This document shows, piece by piece, positions 22,411 through 34,066 of a stretch of 64,000 bases of DNA (positions within the stretch are counted from its first letter, which is position 1; each line of letters opens with the position of its first letter). The stretch comes from Botryotinia globosa. Its lineage: Eukaryota; Ascomycota; Leotiomycetes; Helotiales; Sclerotiniaceae. A program made the position numbers and the translations under genes. The notes beneath the pieces were generated by a model. The model saw only the letters and a list, made by a program, of their open reading frames with translations, had not been told where the DNA came from and did no database searches. The DNA lies in the NCBI GenBank assembly GCA_014898425.1, contig RCSZ01000003.1, positions 2,728,001 through 2,792,000 of the forward strand, written 5' to 3'.

Positions 22411-23408
22411 TTAGAGAGGGAAATTCCGCTACACGACGGTACGCGTATCCAGTTGATCATTATGTTGTACGCATCACATCCTTGTCCTGCATCTTTCTCT
22501 GCCAGTCACGTCTCTCGAGCGTCTCCAGAATGGATCCCTAGTACCGACTCGGAGTCGTATCGTCGTACTTTGGAGTAATTAACCTTTGAATCCTTGATAT
22601 CAAATCACTCAGAGGCTCAGAGCAGCTCCACACTGACACTAATTTCATACCTCCAGCTTCTCCTCACTTGGAACTCTATCTAGGAGGTCCTCCGTGCAGC
22701 ATCTGTCAGACCAGACGGTCTATCTGGTGTTGTGCTCCCTCTGTGATGTATGTTGAAGGTGGACTGACTGACTGACGGACTGACGGTTCAGTCAGATGTC
22801 TCGGGTGGATTTTCTTCTTGTTTTATCGTTATTATTTTTGATTTTTAATGTTTAATTCTTTTTTGATATCATTATTATTGCTACAGTATCATAATGCATA
22901 TGTGTTGGTGTCATTCATCTATTTCGTATTCACCGTATTTATGCATCGACCTTACTCATCTAATACTGATAACATGATAATCCCTAGGTAATCTTTCTAC
23001 CATTAGCATCGCCACAATTCAACACATCGAGAATCTTCTTCGTTGCCTCTTTTTAAAGTTGCGTTGCGTTGGGGTTGGGGAAACAAGGATTCAGTCGTGC
23101 AAATGATCATGTCTCATCATCTCTCGGCTCCTCTCACTAAAGAACAGTCAGACAGTCAGACAGTCAGTCAGTCAGTCAGTCTTCTAGTGTACTCCGTAGC
23201 TTAATAGCTTAGCTATTTTTTTGAACTACTGTAATTCTCAAAGTCAACAAACATCATTTGTTGGCCACTGCCACTCGTATTATTAAATCTTTGCTTCTAC
23301 CATACAGACACATTATTATCATTATTACTCTAGAAATATCATCGCAGTGACACAACCACAAGTAAAGCGGGAACGCACATAGTGGCCCAGCCATTTCGAT
23401 ATTGATGG

Positions 23409-23949
23409 ATGGAGTCCATTACTCCTCCTCATTCTAGCTATGGCAATGCATTGAATAATCCCAATCCTAATCCTAATCCTAATCCTAATTCTAATTCTTC
23501 TAATACCTCACCAACCTCCTCTAAACCCTCGAATCAAATCATCACCGACACGTCTCCTCCAGCCGCACACAACTCAGATCCAGATGACAACGAATCTCCC
23601 ATAACCTCTCCAACGATTACCTCGCCCAGTTCGACAATCTCCCCTCCTTACTGGCAACAATCGCACACACGCTCGATTTCCCACATCTCAATAGATTCGA
23701 TCCATCCCAGCGGGATCACTCTGCAGGATAATACTGCGGATGGAGAGGAAGATGACGCAAATATAAATGGAAGGGGGAAAAATGAAGCTTGTTGGGCGAG
23801 AAGTGTTGTAATTGAAGATTATGTCGTTGTGAATGGGAGTGGAATTGGTGGGATAGGAGGGATTGCGGGAAAGGGACTGGGGATAGGAGGGGGCATTGGC
23901 GCATTCGTGGTTTGGAATGTGAAGGTTGATACTTTGGAGGTTTGTGTGC

Positions 23950-23999
<50 letters not shown>

Positions 24000-24464
24000 T
24001 TTCTTATCTCGATAGCATTCATGTTCAACTCCGAGCTTATTGCAGAATAACGCAAATGGGTAGTGTGATCAATGTTAATGGAGATATGAAAATAGGGAAC
24101 TCCAATCATAATCCGCAAACGCTATAGCGAATTTGCAGATCTACGAACGAAACTTCTTCGCACATTCCCGAATTCGGCGGGTACAATACCAGAGTTGCCG
24201 AGGAAAAGTGTCATCTCGAAGTTTCGACCGAAGTTTTTGGAAAATAGGAGGAGTGGTTTACAGTATTTTCTTAAGTGAGTGATGTCTTTTGTCTCCTACC
24301 CTGGAAGGGAGAATGTGTGAAGGAGAGGGGAGGGTGGGAGTTTATGGGGAAGAGTTTGAGAGATAAGTGAGTTCAACTGGCTAACAACGAGTACCTATAG
24401 TTGTATTTTACTCAATCCCGAATTTACAAGCTCGCCAGTGCTCAAGGAATTCCTATTCTCTTAA
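23409..24464 (+). CDS. YPT35: Ypt35-like endosomal PX-domain protein
   Basis: Exons 23409-23939, 24096-24274 and 24401-24464 encode 257 residues. Residues 1-115 are a low-complexity Asn/Pro/Ser/Thr-rich arm. The PX domain starts near IEDYVVVNGSG and continues through VVWNVKVDTLE, then across intron 1 into IIIRKRYSEFADLRTKLLRT, where RKRYSEF is the phosphoinositide-binding motif. It then runs through PELPRKSV and RRSGLQYFLK and ends LLNPEFTSSPVLKEFLFS. In yeast, Ypt35 binds PI3P on endosomes and recruits Vps13, and the C-terminal block matches this group. A Gly/Ile-rich stretch (GIGGIGGIAGKGLGIGGG) interrupts the first beta hairpin. Intron 1 (156 bp) contains a CT microsatellite; its donor GTTTGT is weak but the frame join is exact. 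The gene symbol is assigned by motif resemblance only. Confidence 0.85.
23953..23997 (+). repeat. (CT)22 dinucleotide repeat in intron 1 of the PX gene
   Basis: A perfect CT run 13 bases after the 5' splice site. It lies close to the donor rather than at the acceptor tract, so length changes could affect splicing. Confidence 0.95.
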
Positions 24465-25764
24465 GTCGTGCCTTGAATAGAAGTCGACTAACAAGCACGA
24501 GATAGTGCTATATTTTGTTATCTTATATTGAGAGAGGGGAGGGGAAACAGGCGTTGAGCTTGACTAGGATATATATAATCAGCCTTTTTGGCTATCGATT
24601 TGAACCGCATCCCATATATGAGCGGGGGCATTGGAGCTGTACATGTTTTCTTTCAAGTACATATATACACATTTAGTTTTTAGTTTCCTAATGAAATGGA
24701 GGACGTTGATACCCAGTTTTACTTGGGGAGGATGGGATGGCTCATACACAGGGGAATCTCTGCTATGAAGCGTAGACGAGGATAATATACCTTTCTGAAT
24801 TTCATGATATCCGTGATGCAGTAAACAATAAAGCATTTAGTTAGTACTCCTAGAATAATCCGTAATGGGAGTAGTCGAGAATAAGCTGGGAATAGAGTCT
24901 CGAGTCGGTGATGTGATATCAGCGATTAATGCTCCTCTCGGTGTTTATTCATTGACATTGGAAGGGTTATCTATGACATACATACCTAGGTCCTGTCGTT
25001 TTATAAGCCATCTAGACAGGTATCTACTCCCTTCTTGGGCAAAATCAATTCTTGATTTTGAGAAGGGAAGGATGGATCCATGGATGCATAGAAGAAAAGA
25101 TGAGATATCTACCGAGTATCTACAGCAGTATCTAGCATATATGAAGCTATCTATCGTAGGGACGAGGTAGGTAGATATCTCCATCTATCTAATCTGCAGT
25201 TCTGGAACTTGGGAAACTTTGGATTCGGTGGTGAGAGTTTGTGTGTATGGATGGATAGGTGTGTGTGTGGATAGATGTGTGTATGGATAGATGTGTGGAT
25301 GGATAGGTATATGTATGTATGGAGGTACTAGCTACTAGTACTAGGTATTTATTACAAACTCACTTGCTTAGCACCTAGGTATTACTGACCTAGTACTTAT
25401 CCATCTTATCTTATCTTATCTTATCTTATCTCAAAGATGGAAGTGAGGGGAGGGAAGGAAGGGAAGGAAGGAAAGGGAAGGAAAGGAAAGGGAAGGAAAG
25501 AGGAGAATTATTACCCCACATTCTACTCCATGGCAACGTCACGTCGCAGGTCACGTCATCTCCTATCTACATTGTGAGTTCAGAGTTCAGAGTTCAGAGT
25601 TCAGAGTTCAGAGTTCAGAGTTCAGAGTTCAGAGTTCAGAGTTCAGAGTTCAGAGTTCAGAGTTCAGAGTTCAGAGTCTATAATCACAGCATACGTACAT
25701 CAATCAGTCATCAAGCTCACCAAGAAGAAATAAAGAGAAACTCACTAAAGAAAGAAAGAAAATC
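24465..25764. other. Intergenic region upstream of the DsbA-like gene
   Basis: No gene was recognised. There is a degenerate GTGTATGGATGGATAG tract near 25241-25315, ACCTAGGT palindromes near 24985 and 25371, a TTATC array near 25405-25430, a purine-only GGAAGGAAAG stretch near 25440-25503 and the 7-mer array at 25576-25676 immediately before the gene. The 101-codon plus frame at 24865-25170 has no recognisable features. Confidence 0.5.
25576..25676 (+). repeat. AGAGTTC heptamer array, about 14 copies
   Basis: Fourteen nearly perfect 7-base units end 88 bp before the ATG at 25765, so the array is in the likely 5' leader or core promoter of the DsbA-like gene. A 7-bp period shifts frame each copy and rules out a repeated peptide in a single short unit. 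Confidence 0.96.
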
Positions 25765-27185
25765 ATGGCTCTCCCACCTAAATTCGCAGGTCAGAGATTC
25801 TTGGCTTCGGAGGCTCCGGCATTGCATACGTTGGAGTTGTATTTGGATTATGTTTGTCCGGTATGTGGGTTCTTTTCTTTGAAGTTCGGGGTTGGGGTTT
25901 GAGTTATGTTTCTGTTTGTTGGTGAGGGGGAGGAGATGGGGAGAGGGAAGGGGGAAGAGGGAAGAGCAAGAGCGGTAGTGAATGGGCTTGGGAGTGGGGG
26001 TGAGATGGTGTATCATTTTTCAAGGGCATTGAGGTTGGGTTGGGTTGTACCAACCGAGATGGGTCTTGTTGATACTTCCAACCATCTACTCGGTGTCTTT
26101 TTCAACTTCCCAAACCCTCAATTTCTTCTTGGCACCACCCGTTCGCTCTATATCTGTCTGTCGGTATGATAGCTTCTATGAGGCCTTTGATGGGGTTTCA
26201 GGCCCGTGGGCAGCCGATCTACCTAGTGGTATATCAGTTATGTTGGCTATGGTTGCGAATTAGGGAGATGAAGGTGGTTTGAATGGAGGGGTGCTGTAGC
26301 TCATCTCTGTGAGATGGAGTTCTACTCATCGGTCATTTTCATGTTGAATATCTTTCTTGCCCTCTCTATATCTTCTATCTTCTATCTCCAATCTTATCTC
26401 CCCAATCCTCTACTTCCAACCTTCTCTCGATTCAAAACTACTCTCATACCCAAATTTGAACTACAAACTAATATCCCACCTCTCCATAGTTCTCGGCCAA
26501 AATGTTCAACACAGTTTACACCTCTGTAATTCCCCTAATCAAGCAAAAATACGCATCAAAAGTCCAAATTATCTTCCGTCAACAAATTCAACCATGGCAT
26601 CCAAGTAGTACCTTGGTTCACGAAGCCGGTGTCGCTGGTAAGCTTTATCTTTTCACCTTCTCTCCAAGTCCCCCTTCCTATGACTAATCCGTTCAATTTA
26701 GTCCTAACCCTCTCACCCCAAAAGTTCTATCCTTTCTCTGCCTCTCTTTTCAAGCAACAAAACGATTTCTTCGACACAAATGTCGTTAATGAAACACGTA
26801 ATGCAACATACAAACGTCTCGCAAAGATTGGAGGAGAAGCAGGAATCGACGAGGAGAAAATGTATGACTTGCTTAAGATTGATAATAAGCCAGGTCCAGA
26901 TGGAAGTATGAACTCCGGAAATAGGGTGACGAATCAACTCAAGGTTTTGGTTAAGATGAATAGATTGGTGGGAATCCATGTTACACCAACGGTTGTTGTG
27001 AGTAGTTTTTCTTTTGGTTGCTTTTAGAGGGGCTGCAGTTTTGTGTTTGAAGAACGGGGAAGAGAGAGGAAGTGGGATGAAATGTACTGATTTGATTTTA
27101 GTTCGATGGAGTTGTAGAGAACTCAATCAGCAGCTCCTTCACTGCCGACCAATGGGAAGAATGGTTGGACAAGAACGTCGCATGA
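25765..27185 (+). CDS. DsbA-like / thioredoxin-fold protein
   Basis: Exons 25765-25860, 26490-26637, 26702-26997 and 27102-27185 encode 207 residues. The N-terminal strand LELYLDYVCP joins across intron 1 to FSAKMFNTVY, giving a CPFS active site at residues 31-34 at the start of the first helix. The family is DSBA-like oxidoreductases, related to GST kappa. The helical insertion contains NDFFDTNVVNETR, and the cis-proline loop GIHVTPTVVFDGVVE precedes the last strand. The end is QWEEWLDKNVA. There is no signal peptide, so a cytosolic or mitochondrial location is likely. With Ser in place of the second Cys a disulfide-cycling role is doubtful, and a glutathione-linked or non-redox role is equally possible. 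Intron 1 is 629 bp, about ten times the local norm. Confidence 0.88.
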
Positions 27186-30025
27186 GAATATTGTATGATT
27201 TTCCTGGACAGTCGAGTATGTCCTGCTGCTCGGATTGGGAAACTGGGGTCATGAAAATTGCGGGGTAGATGAAATTGTGCATGCATGGTTGAGAGTAGCT
27301 CGAATTCTTCGATGCCCGCGGGTAGCTTTTTGCTCTTTTTGCTAGGAATAAATTGAAAACCCTGTGTTATCTTTATTTTTGTGATTTTATGATACGAATG
27401 AAGATCAAATTGCAGGTAGAGGTGATAGTTCCACGTTGATTATATAAGTGACAGCTAGCAAGCAAGCATATGGTAACGATGAGGACGGTTTTCTTGCCAC
27501 CTACTCTATGAATCTATTGTTAAGATTGTATCTATTCCTCGTGCTTTTAGGAGGGTTCTTATAAAGAGAGGTGATGTGTGTATTCACGTATGTATTCATG
27601 TGTTTTAACTGAATAAAATGGGATGGGATGGGATGGATGGCATGATATGGATATCTTCTCTCATTATATATATATTGTTATTGGATAGGTGTGAGATGGT
27701 GAGACTATCTATGTAGCTATGCAACTGTGCGATTGTATCAGGTTAGTGATTGGGAGAAATGCACGTGTATATAAAGGAGATTGAAGGAGATTGAAGGAGA
27801 TGAAGAGGGGAGGGAGAGACAGTCCGGGGTTTGAGAGCAAGCTTGAGTTTGGATTTGGGGTTGAGTTTGATGGATGGGGAAATAGTGAGATGGGATCTTT
27901 TTGGTAATCATATTGAATGTGTGGAATTGGGGAGAGTTTATTTGTATTGTACTGTATGAGTATATATTTAGTTTGGGATTAGAGATATCATGGGAGATGT
28001 GCTCTTTACTCGTAGTTATTGGATCGATTCTTGGATCGATTCTTGATTATGTAGATTCAGAGTGAGCGGCGGAGACGGAGACACAGATGTAAGCTTACAT
28101 CTATTTATCTATCTCCATATACAACCGGTGAGCTGTGGAGGCTACGCATTCGTGTCATGTGAATGTGCTGCAGCTCACTGGAGATTACTGTCTTGAGTTT
28201 CTTGGGTTTCTTGGTGTAAGTTTGTGAGGGAGATCTCTTTTAGATCTATCTTCAACATTATATGATATTATTGATTCCAGAAACTCCAGCCGGGTGTCGG
28301 TGGTAGCGTATAGTAGTTTCTCCCACGCGATATTTTATGAAGTGAGAAATGCAATCTCGAATGATTTGTTCGTTTGGTTTTGATGATTGAGATGTGAACT
28401 TTCACGTATCAATCCCCGATATCTGACACATGGGATCAGAGCAAGAAACACCATGAGAGAAAAAAGAAAATCATCATCCACTCGGATAACCTTACTCACC
28501 ACTTGAAATGTAACAGTAGCACGAGGAATCATCGCCTCATTCGAGGTTATTTTGAGGTCGTTCGTCTCATACCCTAGATCTTCATGCAGGTTTGAAATTC
28601 GACCCGGGGCTATCCATTCTGCGGCGTGGTATACACGAGGTGAGGGAAATGGATAAGGTTAATTGATGCAAGCTTGAAATTTGGAGGGATCTCTGGTAGA
28701 TTGTATATGATGTTGATAGTATATTTGCATGATGAATTATACTATGATTGAGATAAATAGGACCGGCTATTCCAAGAAGACAGAGAGTAAGCGAATTATT
28801 ATAGAGATAAACCCGAGGAGGAATAGTTATTGATTTAGTATGCTGAGTTTATAAGTTTATATCCATATTAAGGTATGACATTAAAGGTATCGCATTTGAA
28901 AGATCTCATCCTTTGTTGGTGGATGTTGGTAGTTTATTTTAACTCTCATTGTGAAAACATGGTCAGATAGTATTTACAACCTCAACATCAACCAGATTAG
29001 GAAATTCGTATTTTGATATACACAATGATTGGAGAGTCTATTAATCATCATTCTCTCATCGGATTCGCTTACAATATTACTATGTACATACAAGCTTAAT
29101 TTAATCCTGATCTTCATTGCCAGACTGCTTTCGAGATTGCTTCAAATCTTATCCACCCCCTTCATCAAATTTCGCTTCTTTTCTCCATCATTTCGTTGTC
29201 GAGACGAAAGATAGTAAAAGGAAAGTTATGCCACAGATCCACAACTTTTCAGACAAGATCCCTTTCGTGTTTCATATTCGTGAGACTCTTTTCTTATCAG
29301 TCGTGAATTTCAAGTAGAGCGCGCTTAACGTTATAGAAAAAGAACTCGCAATCGAATCCTCATGTTAGACAAAAATACTTCGTTCCCATTGTATTTTGCG
29401 AAATATGGGATCTCGGTTTCATGAGTTTCTAGAATCTCCTTTAACCGCCATGCTTTCCTTCAAGTCGGCGACTAGATTTGGCTTGGATCTTTCTCGGGAT
29501 CCATGTTGATTTCCATGTCCATCCAAGGGATTATGGGGGCTCAACCTACCAATGTTGTATCTCTTGGGGAAAACGGAAGATAAATCTGACAGGGCTAGGT
29601 ATATGAGACCCATATAAATCCTTCACGTACAATCCCTAGGTTGGTTTGTACTCATGGGAAGGTAAGCTGTGTTGACTCCTTCAGCTATTCCTAAACTCAG
29701 CTGTTCCTTGAGACCTGCCTAGTTGTTGATATTTTTTTTCTCGTGCTCCTCATTCATTCTCTTGTTCTTACAATCCTTTTACGTTCTCTCATAGTCTAAG
29801 AACTAATATTTGATTTTCAAATCATTCCTGGGAGTAGCTAATTCGGAAGCTGGTTTATCAGATCAAATCATTCGAGACTTTTTCACATTGTATCTTTCTA
29901 GATATCCACATCTTGATCAATTTCGATCTGTGCCACGCTCATATCATCCTTACTTCCCCATCATTAACTTTTTGAATTCTTCCCTCCGATTATATTGGGA
30001 TATCACTACGTTCTTTACAGAGATA
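27186..30025. other. Intergenic region, no supported gene
   Basis: I see no recognisable gene in 2.8 kb. Short GGGAT repeats occur near 27617-27636, doubled GATTGAAGGA units near 27780-27800 and doubled TTGGATCGATTC units near 28018-28045. ORFs of 61-66 codons are scattered and featureless. The last 220 bp lead into the surface-protein gene and are likely promoter and leader. Confidence 0.45.
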
Positions 30026-31197
30026 ATGGCTTCACGAGTCTCAATAAGAAGACAATTTTTATTATTTTGTTCATTTTCTTTACCATTGTTAGCATCAGCT
30101 GCAACGACGGATACACCAACAACATGTTATGTGATAAATGGACAACATAATGCCAATGCAGGATATAGATGTGATAATTCAACCACAGGTCATAGTTCAT
30201 GTTGTGCAGCTGGTGCTATATGTTTTTCAAATGGTGTTTGTCAGCAAGCAAATGGAAATGTTCAAGATTATTTAAGAGTTGGATGTACAGATCCTACGTG
30301 GAAAGATCCGGCCTGTTTAAATCAATGTACTAGTTGTAAGTTACAAACTACGTTGGTGGGCTGGGAATACTAACCAATTCTCAGATGCTAGAAGTTCAAC
30401 TGCTGGTATAAGATTTTGTAATGGAGCTATAACATCAACAACAGAATAGTATGTTCTACGAATCAAACAAATTTGGATTGTTCGATACTGACCCAAATAG
30501 TTGTTGTGATACTGGTGCCGACGGGGTAGGGAGTTTCGCTTGTTGCGACAACGACTCAGATATATTCAACATCTCGCCCGTAGCCAAACTTCTTGCTCAA
30601 GTTCCCCTCGACTACACCTCATCATCTTCATCATCCACAACTTCTGCATCTTCTACATCTGCTACATCTTCCGCAACTACCTCATCGTTATCAACAACCA
30701 CCACATCCAGTTCAAGCACAGCAGCAACCTCCGAGTCAGTCGTCTCCCAGACATCCACCGCCCCTCTACCTACCGCAACCTCATCTTCTTCTAACCACGC
30801 TGTCGCCATCGGTGCCGGCATCGCTATTCCCTGTGGTATACTTGCTATCGCGGGTCTTGGGTGGCTCTTATGGAGAAAAAGACGCGCTTCAAAGCAACAG
30901 GCTAATCAACTTTCTAAGGATGAAGCAGGATTTCCCGGCCAAGAGTATCAAAATCTAAACCAGAATCCACAAGGATATCAGCCTACAGAAGGAGCTTACA
31001 TGCAAAACCAACACGGAGTGGCTGGGCATGGAGAATCTAGTCCGAGTGAAATTGGAACGGGATATCCACGGGGAAATCTGGGAGAGGTGGGTGGAATCGG
31101 GATGGCGGATAAGAAGGGGTATTATGCACCGCAGCCGAGCGAGATGGAACAGCCGAGAACAGTGCATGAGATGGATGGGGGACATCTTGGGAGGTAA
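30026..31197 (+). CDS. Single-pass Cys-rich, Ser/Thr-rich cell-surface protein
   Basis: Exons 30026-30335, 30385-30448 and 30501-31197 encode 356 residues. A signal peptide (about residues 1-26, ending LLASA) leads to an ectodomain with paired cysteines such as HSSCCAAGAICFSNGVC and CTDPTWKDPACLNQC. The second intron join restores TEYCCDTGADGVGSFACC. A Ser/Thr-rich stalk of about 60 residues precedes one transmembrane helix (AVAIGAGIAIPCGILAIAGL) and a stop-transfer WRKRRASK. The cytosolic tail is rich in Gln, Gly and Pro. The layout resembles fungal Mid2/WSC-like wall sensors and related Leotiomycete surface proteins; a sensing role is inference. Reading straight through intron 2 instead creates a false ATG at 30451, which would wrongly start a 248-codon gene. 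Confidence 0.85.
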
Positions 31198-32263
31198 TGA
31201 TATGACGGAGTGAAATTAAGATTTAAAGACAAAGCCATGGTTTTGGGTTTTGGGGGAATAAGATTAATTCGGGAGCGGCATGTGCAGGGGATATTCCGAG
31301 AACAAACTATCTAATTTGACGTTGAAACCCCGGAGGGAGCTGTGAGGAAAAGAAGCGAATCGAATTCACAGGTCGTGATTATACGACAAGGCACGTGTAC
31401 TCTGTGACGAAACCTCACTCGAGCAAAAGAGACACCAAGTCCCTCCAAACTCTAAAGTCCGGCATCCTCGCACGCTAGTACATATTTTTAGCGCGCTTCT
31501 TGTTATTTTATGATTTAGATGATGCGCTAAGCGGTATGATACCTTTTGCAGCGGCTTTCATGATGGGACAGAGAGAGGGTTTATGATTGGTTATTGTTGT
31601 AACTTTGTTTATATTCATGGGGGAAGGATTGGTAAATAAGAATTTAATTATTATATTGTTACGGTTACTGTTACTTTGAGGATGAATTCTTGAGGGTCAG
31701 TGATGATTTATCTCTTTGATTTATTAGTGGTTGGGAATTTTATACGTGCGGATGATGGGTATATGAATAAACGAATGGTATTCTATTATAGGGTGTGGAA
31801 AAGGGGAAATTGGAGTACCTAGGTGTATAGATCTTTAGGGTATAGGCTGGAGATGTATACTTTATATCAAATCTTGTACACATTCCTTTGAGTGTTATGT
31901 TTGTAAGACACTATCAAATGAGATAAAAGGTGTGAATCAGAATCCTTCTAGTATTGTAAGCTAGGATGGAGACATCAAGGATGGTTCCTTTCTCAGAAGA
32001 GGCAGAGCGGAATCTGAACTCCGGAGTGGACTTTTCGTGGTTTTGAGAGGAGTATTGATGTTTATGTAGATTGTAGATTGTAAATAATTGTGCTGTTGCT
32101 GTTGCTGTTGCTATTCTTCTTTTCTGTTTTTATTTTTTTGGGAGAATCGTGGGGGTTTATCATCAATCTGGTGACGTTGTTGTTACTTATTCTTTGTTGC
32201 AGGATGCACTTATCTCCTATTTTGATTCGGCTCATCTCGATTCGGCTCATCTCAATCCAGCTC

Positions 32264-32281
32264 GATAGATTCGAATCTATC
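32264..32281. other. Perfect 18-bp palindrome
   Basis: GATAGATTCGAATCTATC reads the same on both strands. It follows three imperfect copies of ATTCGGCTCATCTC. It could be a dimeric protein site or chance; about 0.2 such palindromes are expected in a random sequence of this size. Confidence 0.6.
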
Positions 32282-33138
32282 ACGTCTGAGTAAGAGGAAG
32301 AAGGATATTCGCACATATGTTCCGAAGTCGCTAGCTCTTGATACGAGCTCGAATGTAACCTTAATGGTGCTATGTTGTTGATTAGGAAGATGGAATTATA
32401 GAGAGGAAGTTGGGGAGGATATGAATTCATCATCTTGCGCAACGATCTCGGTAAAGGGGAACTTTGATACTTCTTAAGTTGTTAGGGGGATGCTTGTGGG
32501 TTGGGAGGATAGTTTGATGTATCGTCTACAGAGGTAGCCGAGTAAAAAATTAGAAGAATCAAGTTCGTAAAGGTAACATCTAGAGTATCAGACGTTGAGT
32601 TTCAAGTGTCTTTCATTTGGTTTGCGTTTCAATAATGTATTATAATTGATCTAGTTGATTAGATACTTGGTTTTGAAATGGGTGACTAAAATCACTACTG
32701 TTAATCTGCAAGCAAAGATTTGAATCTAGTAACATCTTTCCAGGAGTATACTCGTATCACGGAGCAGTATCTGCTGATCTACCAAGTAAACTCCCAAGTC
32801 TGTTTGTTCCTTCATACTGGGACTTTGTTTTGCTTATTGATACGATATCCATATCAAAGATAGAAAATTGGACGTGAAATATGTATAGTTCGGCTGGTGA
32901 AGACGAAACAGACTCTTGTGATCAAGTTAAGTTATGGCAACCAGAGTTCAAAACACGGCATCGGCTGTGATATGAATGACTACATCAGCTTTGACTACAT
33001 CATCTTGAATTATTCTCAGGATGACATGAAGGTTCGTTGTATATCTAGGCAAGAGTGTAAATGTGACTTATCCCGTGATAGGTATACGACAGGATGAACA
33101 CAAGACAGAGTAAAAAAGCGTGACCGCTAGTAACAGCG

Positions 33139-33460
33139 CTATACGGAGACTTTCATAGGCTTCAGTAAAGATCGTATCTCTTGGCTATATAAGATAATCA
33201 TGGTAAGAGCACGGGTATGCAAAGTGAAGAACCACCAAGAAGTCTCGAAAATGGCGAAGATGGTCCCCGAATCAGAAAAACGTCTATCGACATATAGCAT
33301 GATGACAGGGCTTGGGTTTGTCAATGGACTGATATTTGAGAGAAGAACTAAGGAGAATTCTGTAGTGGGAATGACGGTGAGAATGTCAACAATGAGGAGT
33401 GATGACAATGAAGTTAGGATTTCTAGGTAATAGTGCTGCGAACGTGACGGCAGGAAGGTT
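33139..33460 (-). other. Hydrophobic open frame, possible membrane-protein exon or relic
   Basis: An open stretch of about 105 codons on the minus strand ends at 33139. It contains hydrophobic blocks such as LSSLLIVDILTVIPTT and FSLVLLSNISPL and the stretch IFETSWWFFTLHTRAL. There is no in-frame upstream ATG before the stop near 33460 apart from internal ones, and no clear donor at either end. I cannot name a family. It could be an exon of an unrecognised membrane protein, a pseudogene fragment or chance. Confidence 0.2.
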
Positions 33461-34044
33461 TACTCGTCCTTTCGAATAGGTGCATGTAGTCACACCAAAG
33501 ACATAAGGAGACCTTCGGAAACATCATGTTCAAAACTAGAGCTTATCACAGTTTCGAGCCTTAGTTCTTTTGGGCAATTGTTGATGTTATTTCTTATAGT
33601 GACTTTGAACCAAGACGCCGGTTAAACGGGTAATCAGATTACGAGAAGGATGTGATCTCTCGCATGATTGTATAACTGTGAAGGAGTGATATGGGAAATC
33701 ATATAGAATGAGATATACAATAGCTCTACACCAAATCATATATATATATGACCTTACTTTGTGATTGACCAAAGTAGGAAGTGTTCTGAGGTGGGCTGGG
33801 CTAGGAGAACCGTAGTTGATGAGGGATGCGTGTGTGGGTATAGGGCTCTAGTCTTCTACCAACAGCGGACCAACATATCTCGTTTTCACTAACCTCCTTT
33901 CAAATTGAAATTGCTGTAGTTTCTTAGAACAAGAAACTGGAGGCTTCTCGTAACCAATTTCTTTCATTTTCGAATCTCGACTGCATATACCAACATTTCA
34001 ACAATCACTCACATACACCATCCATGTAACTATATTTTAAAGTC

Positions 34045-34066
34045 CACACACACACACACACACACA
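34045..34066 (+). repeat. (CA)11 dinucleotide repeat
   Basis: A perfect 22-bp CA run in non-coding sequence. Confidence 0.95.

Larger units (their letters stand above)
20745..23408. other. Intergenic region between divergent genes, repeat-rich
   Basis: No gene was recognised in 2.7 kb. It holds a GATGGA run near 21160-21195, repeated GAAATTGGAT and AAATACTAT units near 21395-21447, TATATA/TGTA tracts near 21695-21750, the 12-mer array at 21967-22071, the 9-mer array at 22345-22410 and CAGT/CAGA clusters near 22770-22798 and 23146-23180. The final 200 bp lead to the Ypt35-like gene. Confidence 0.5.
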
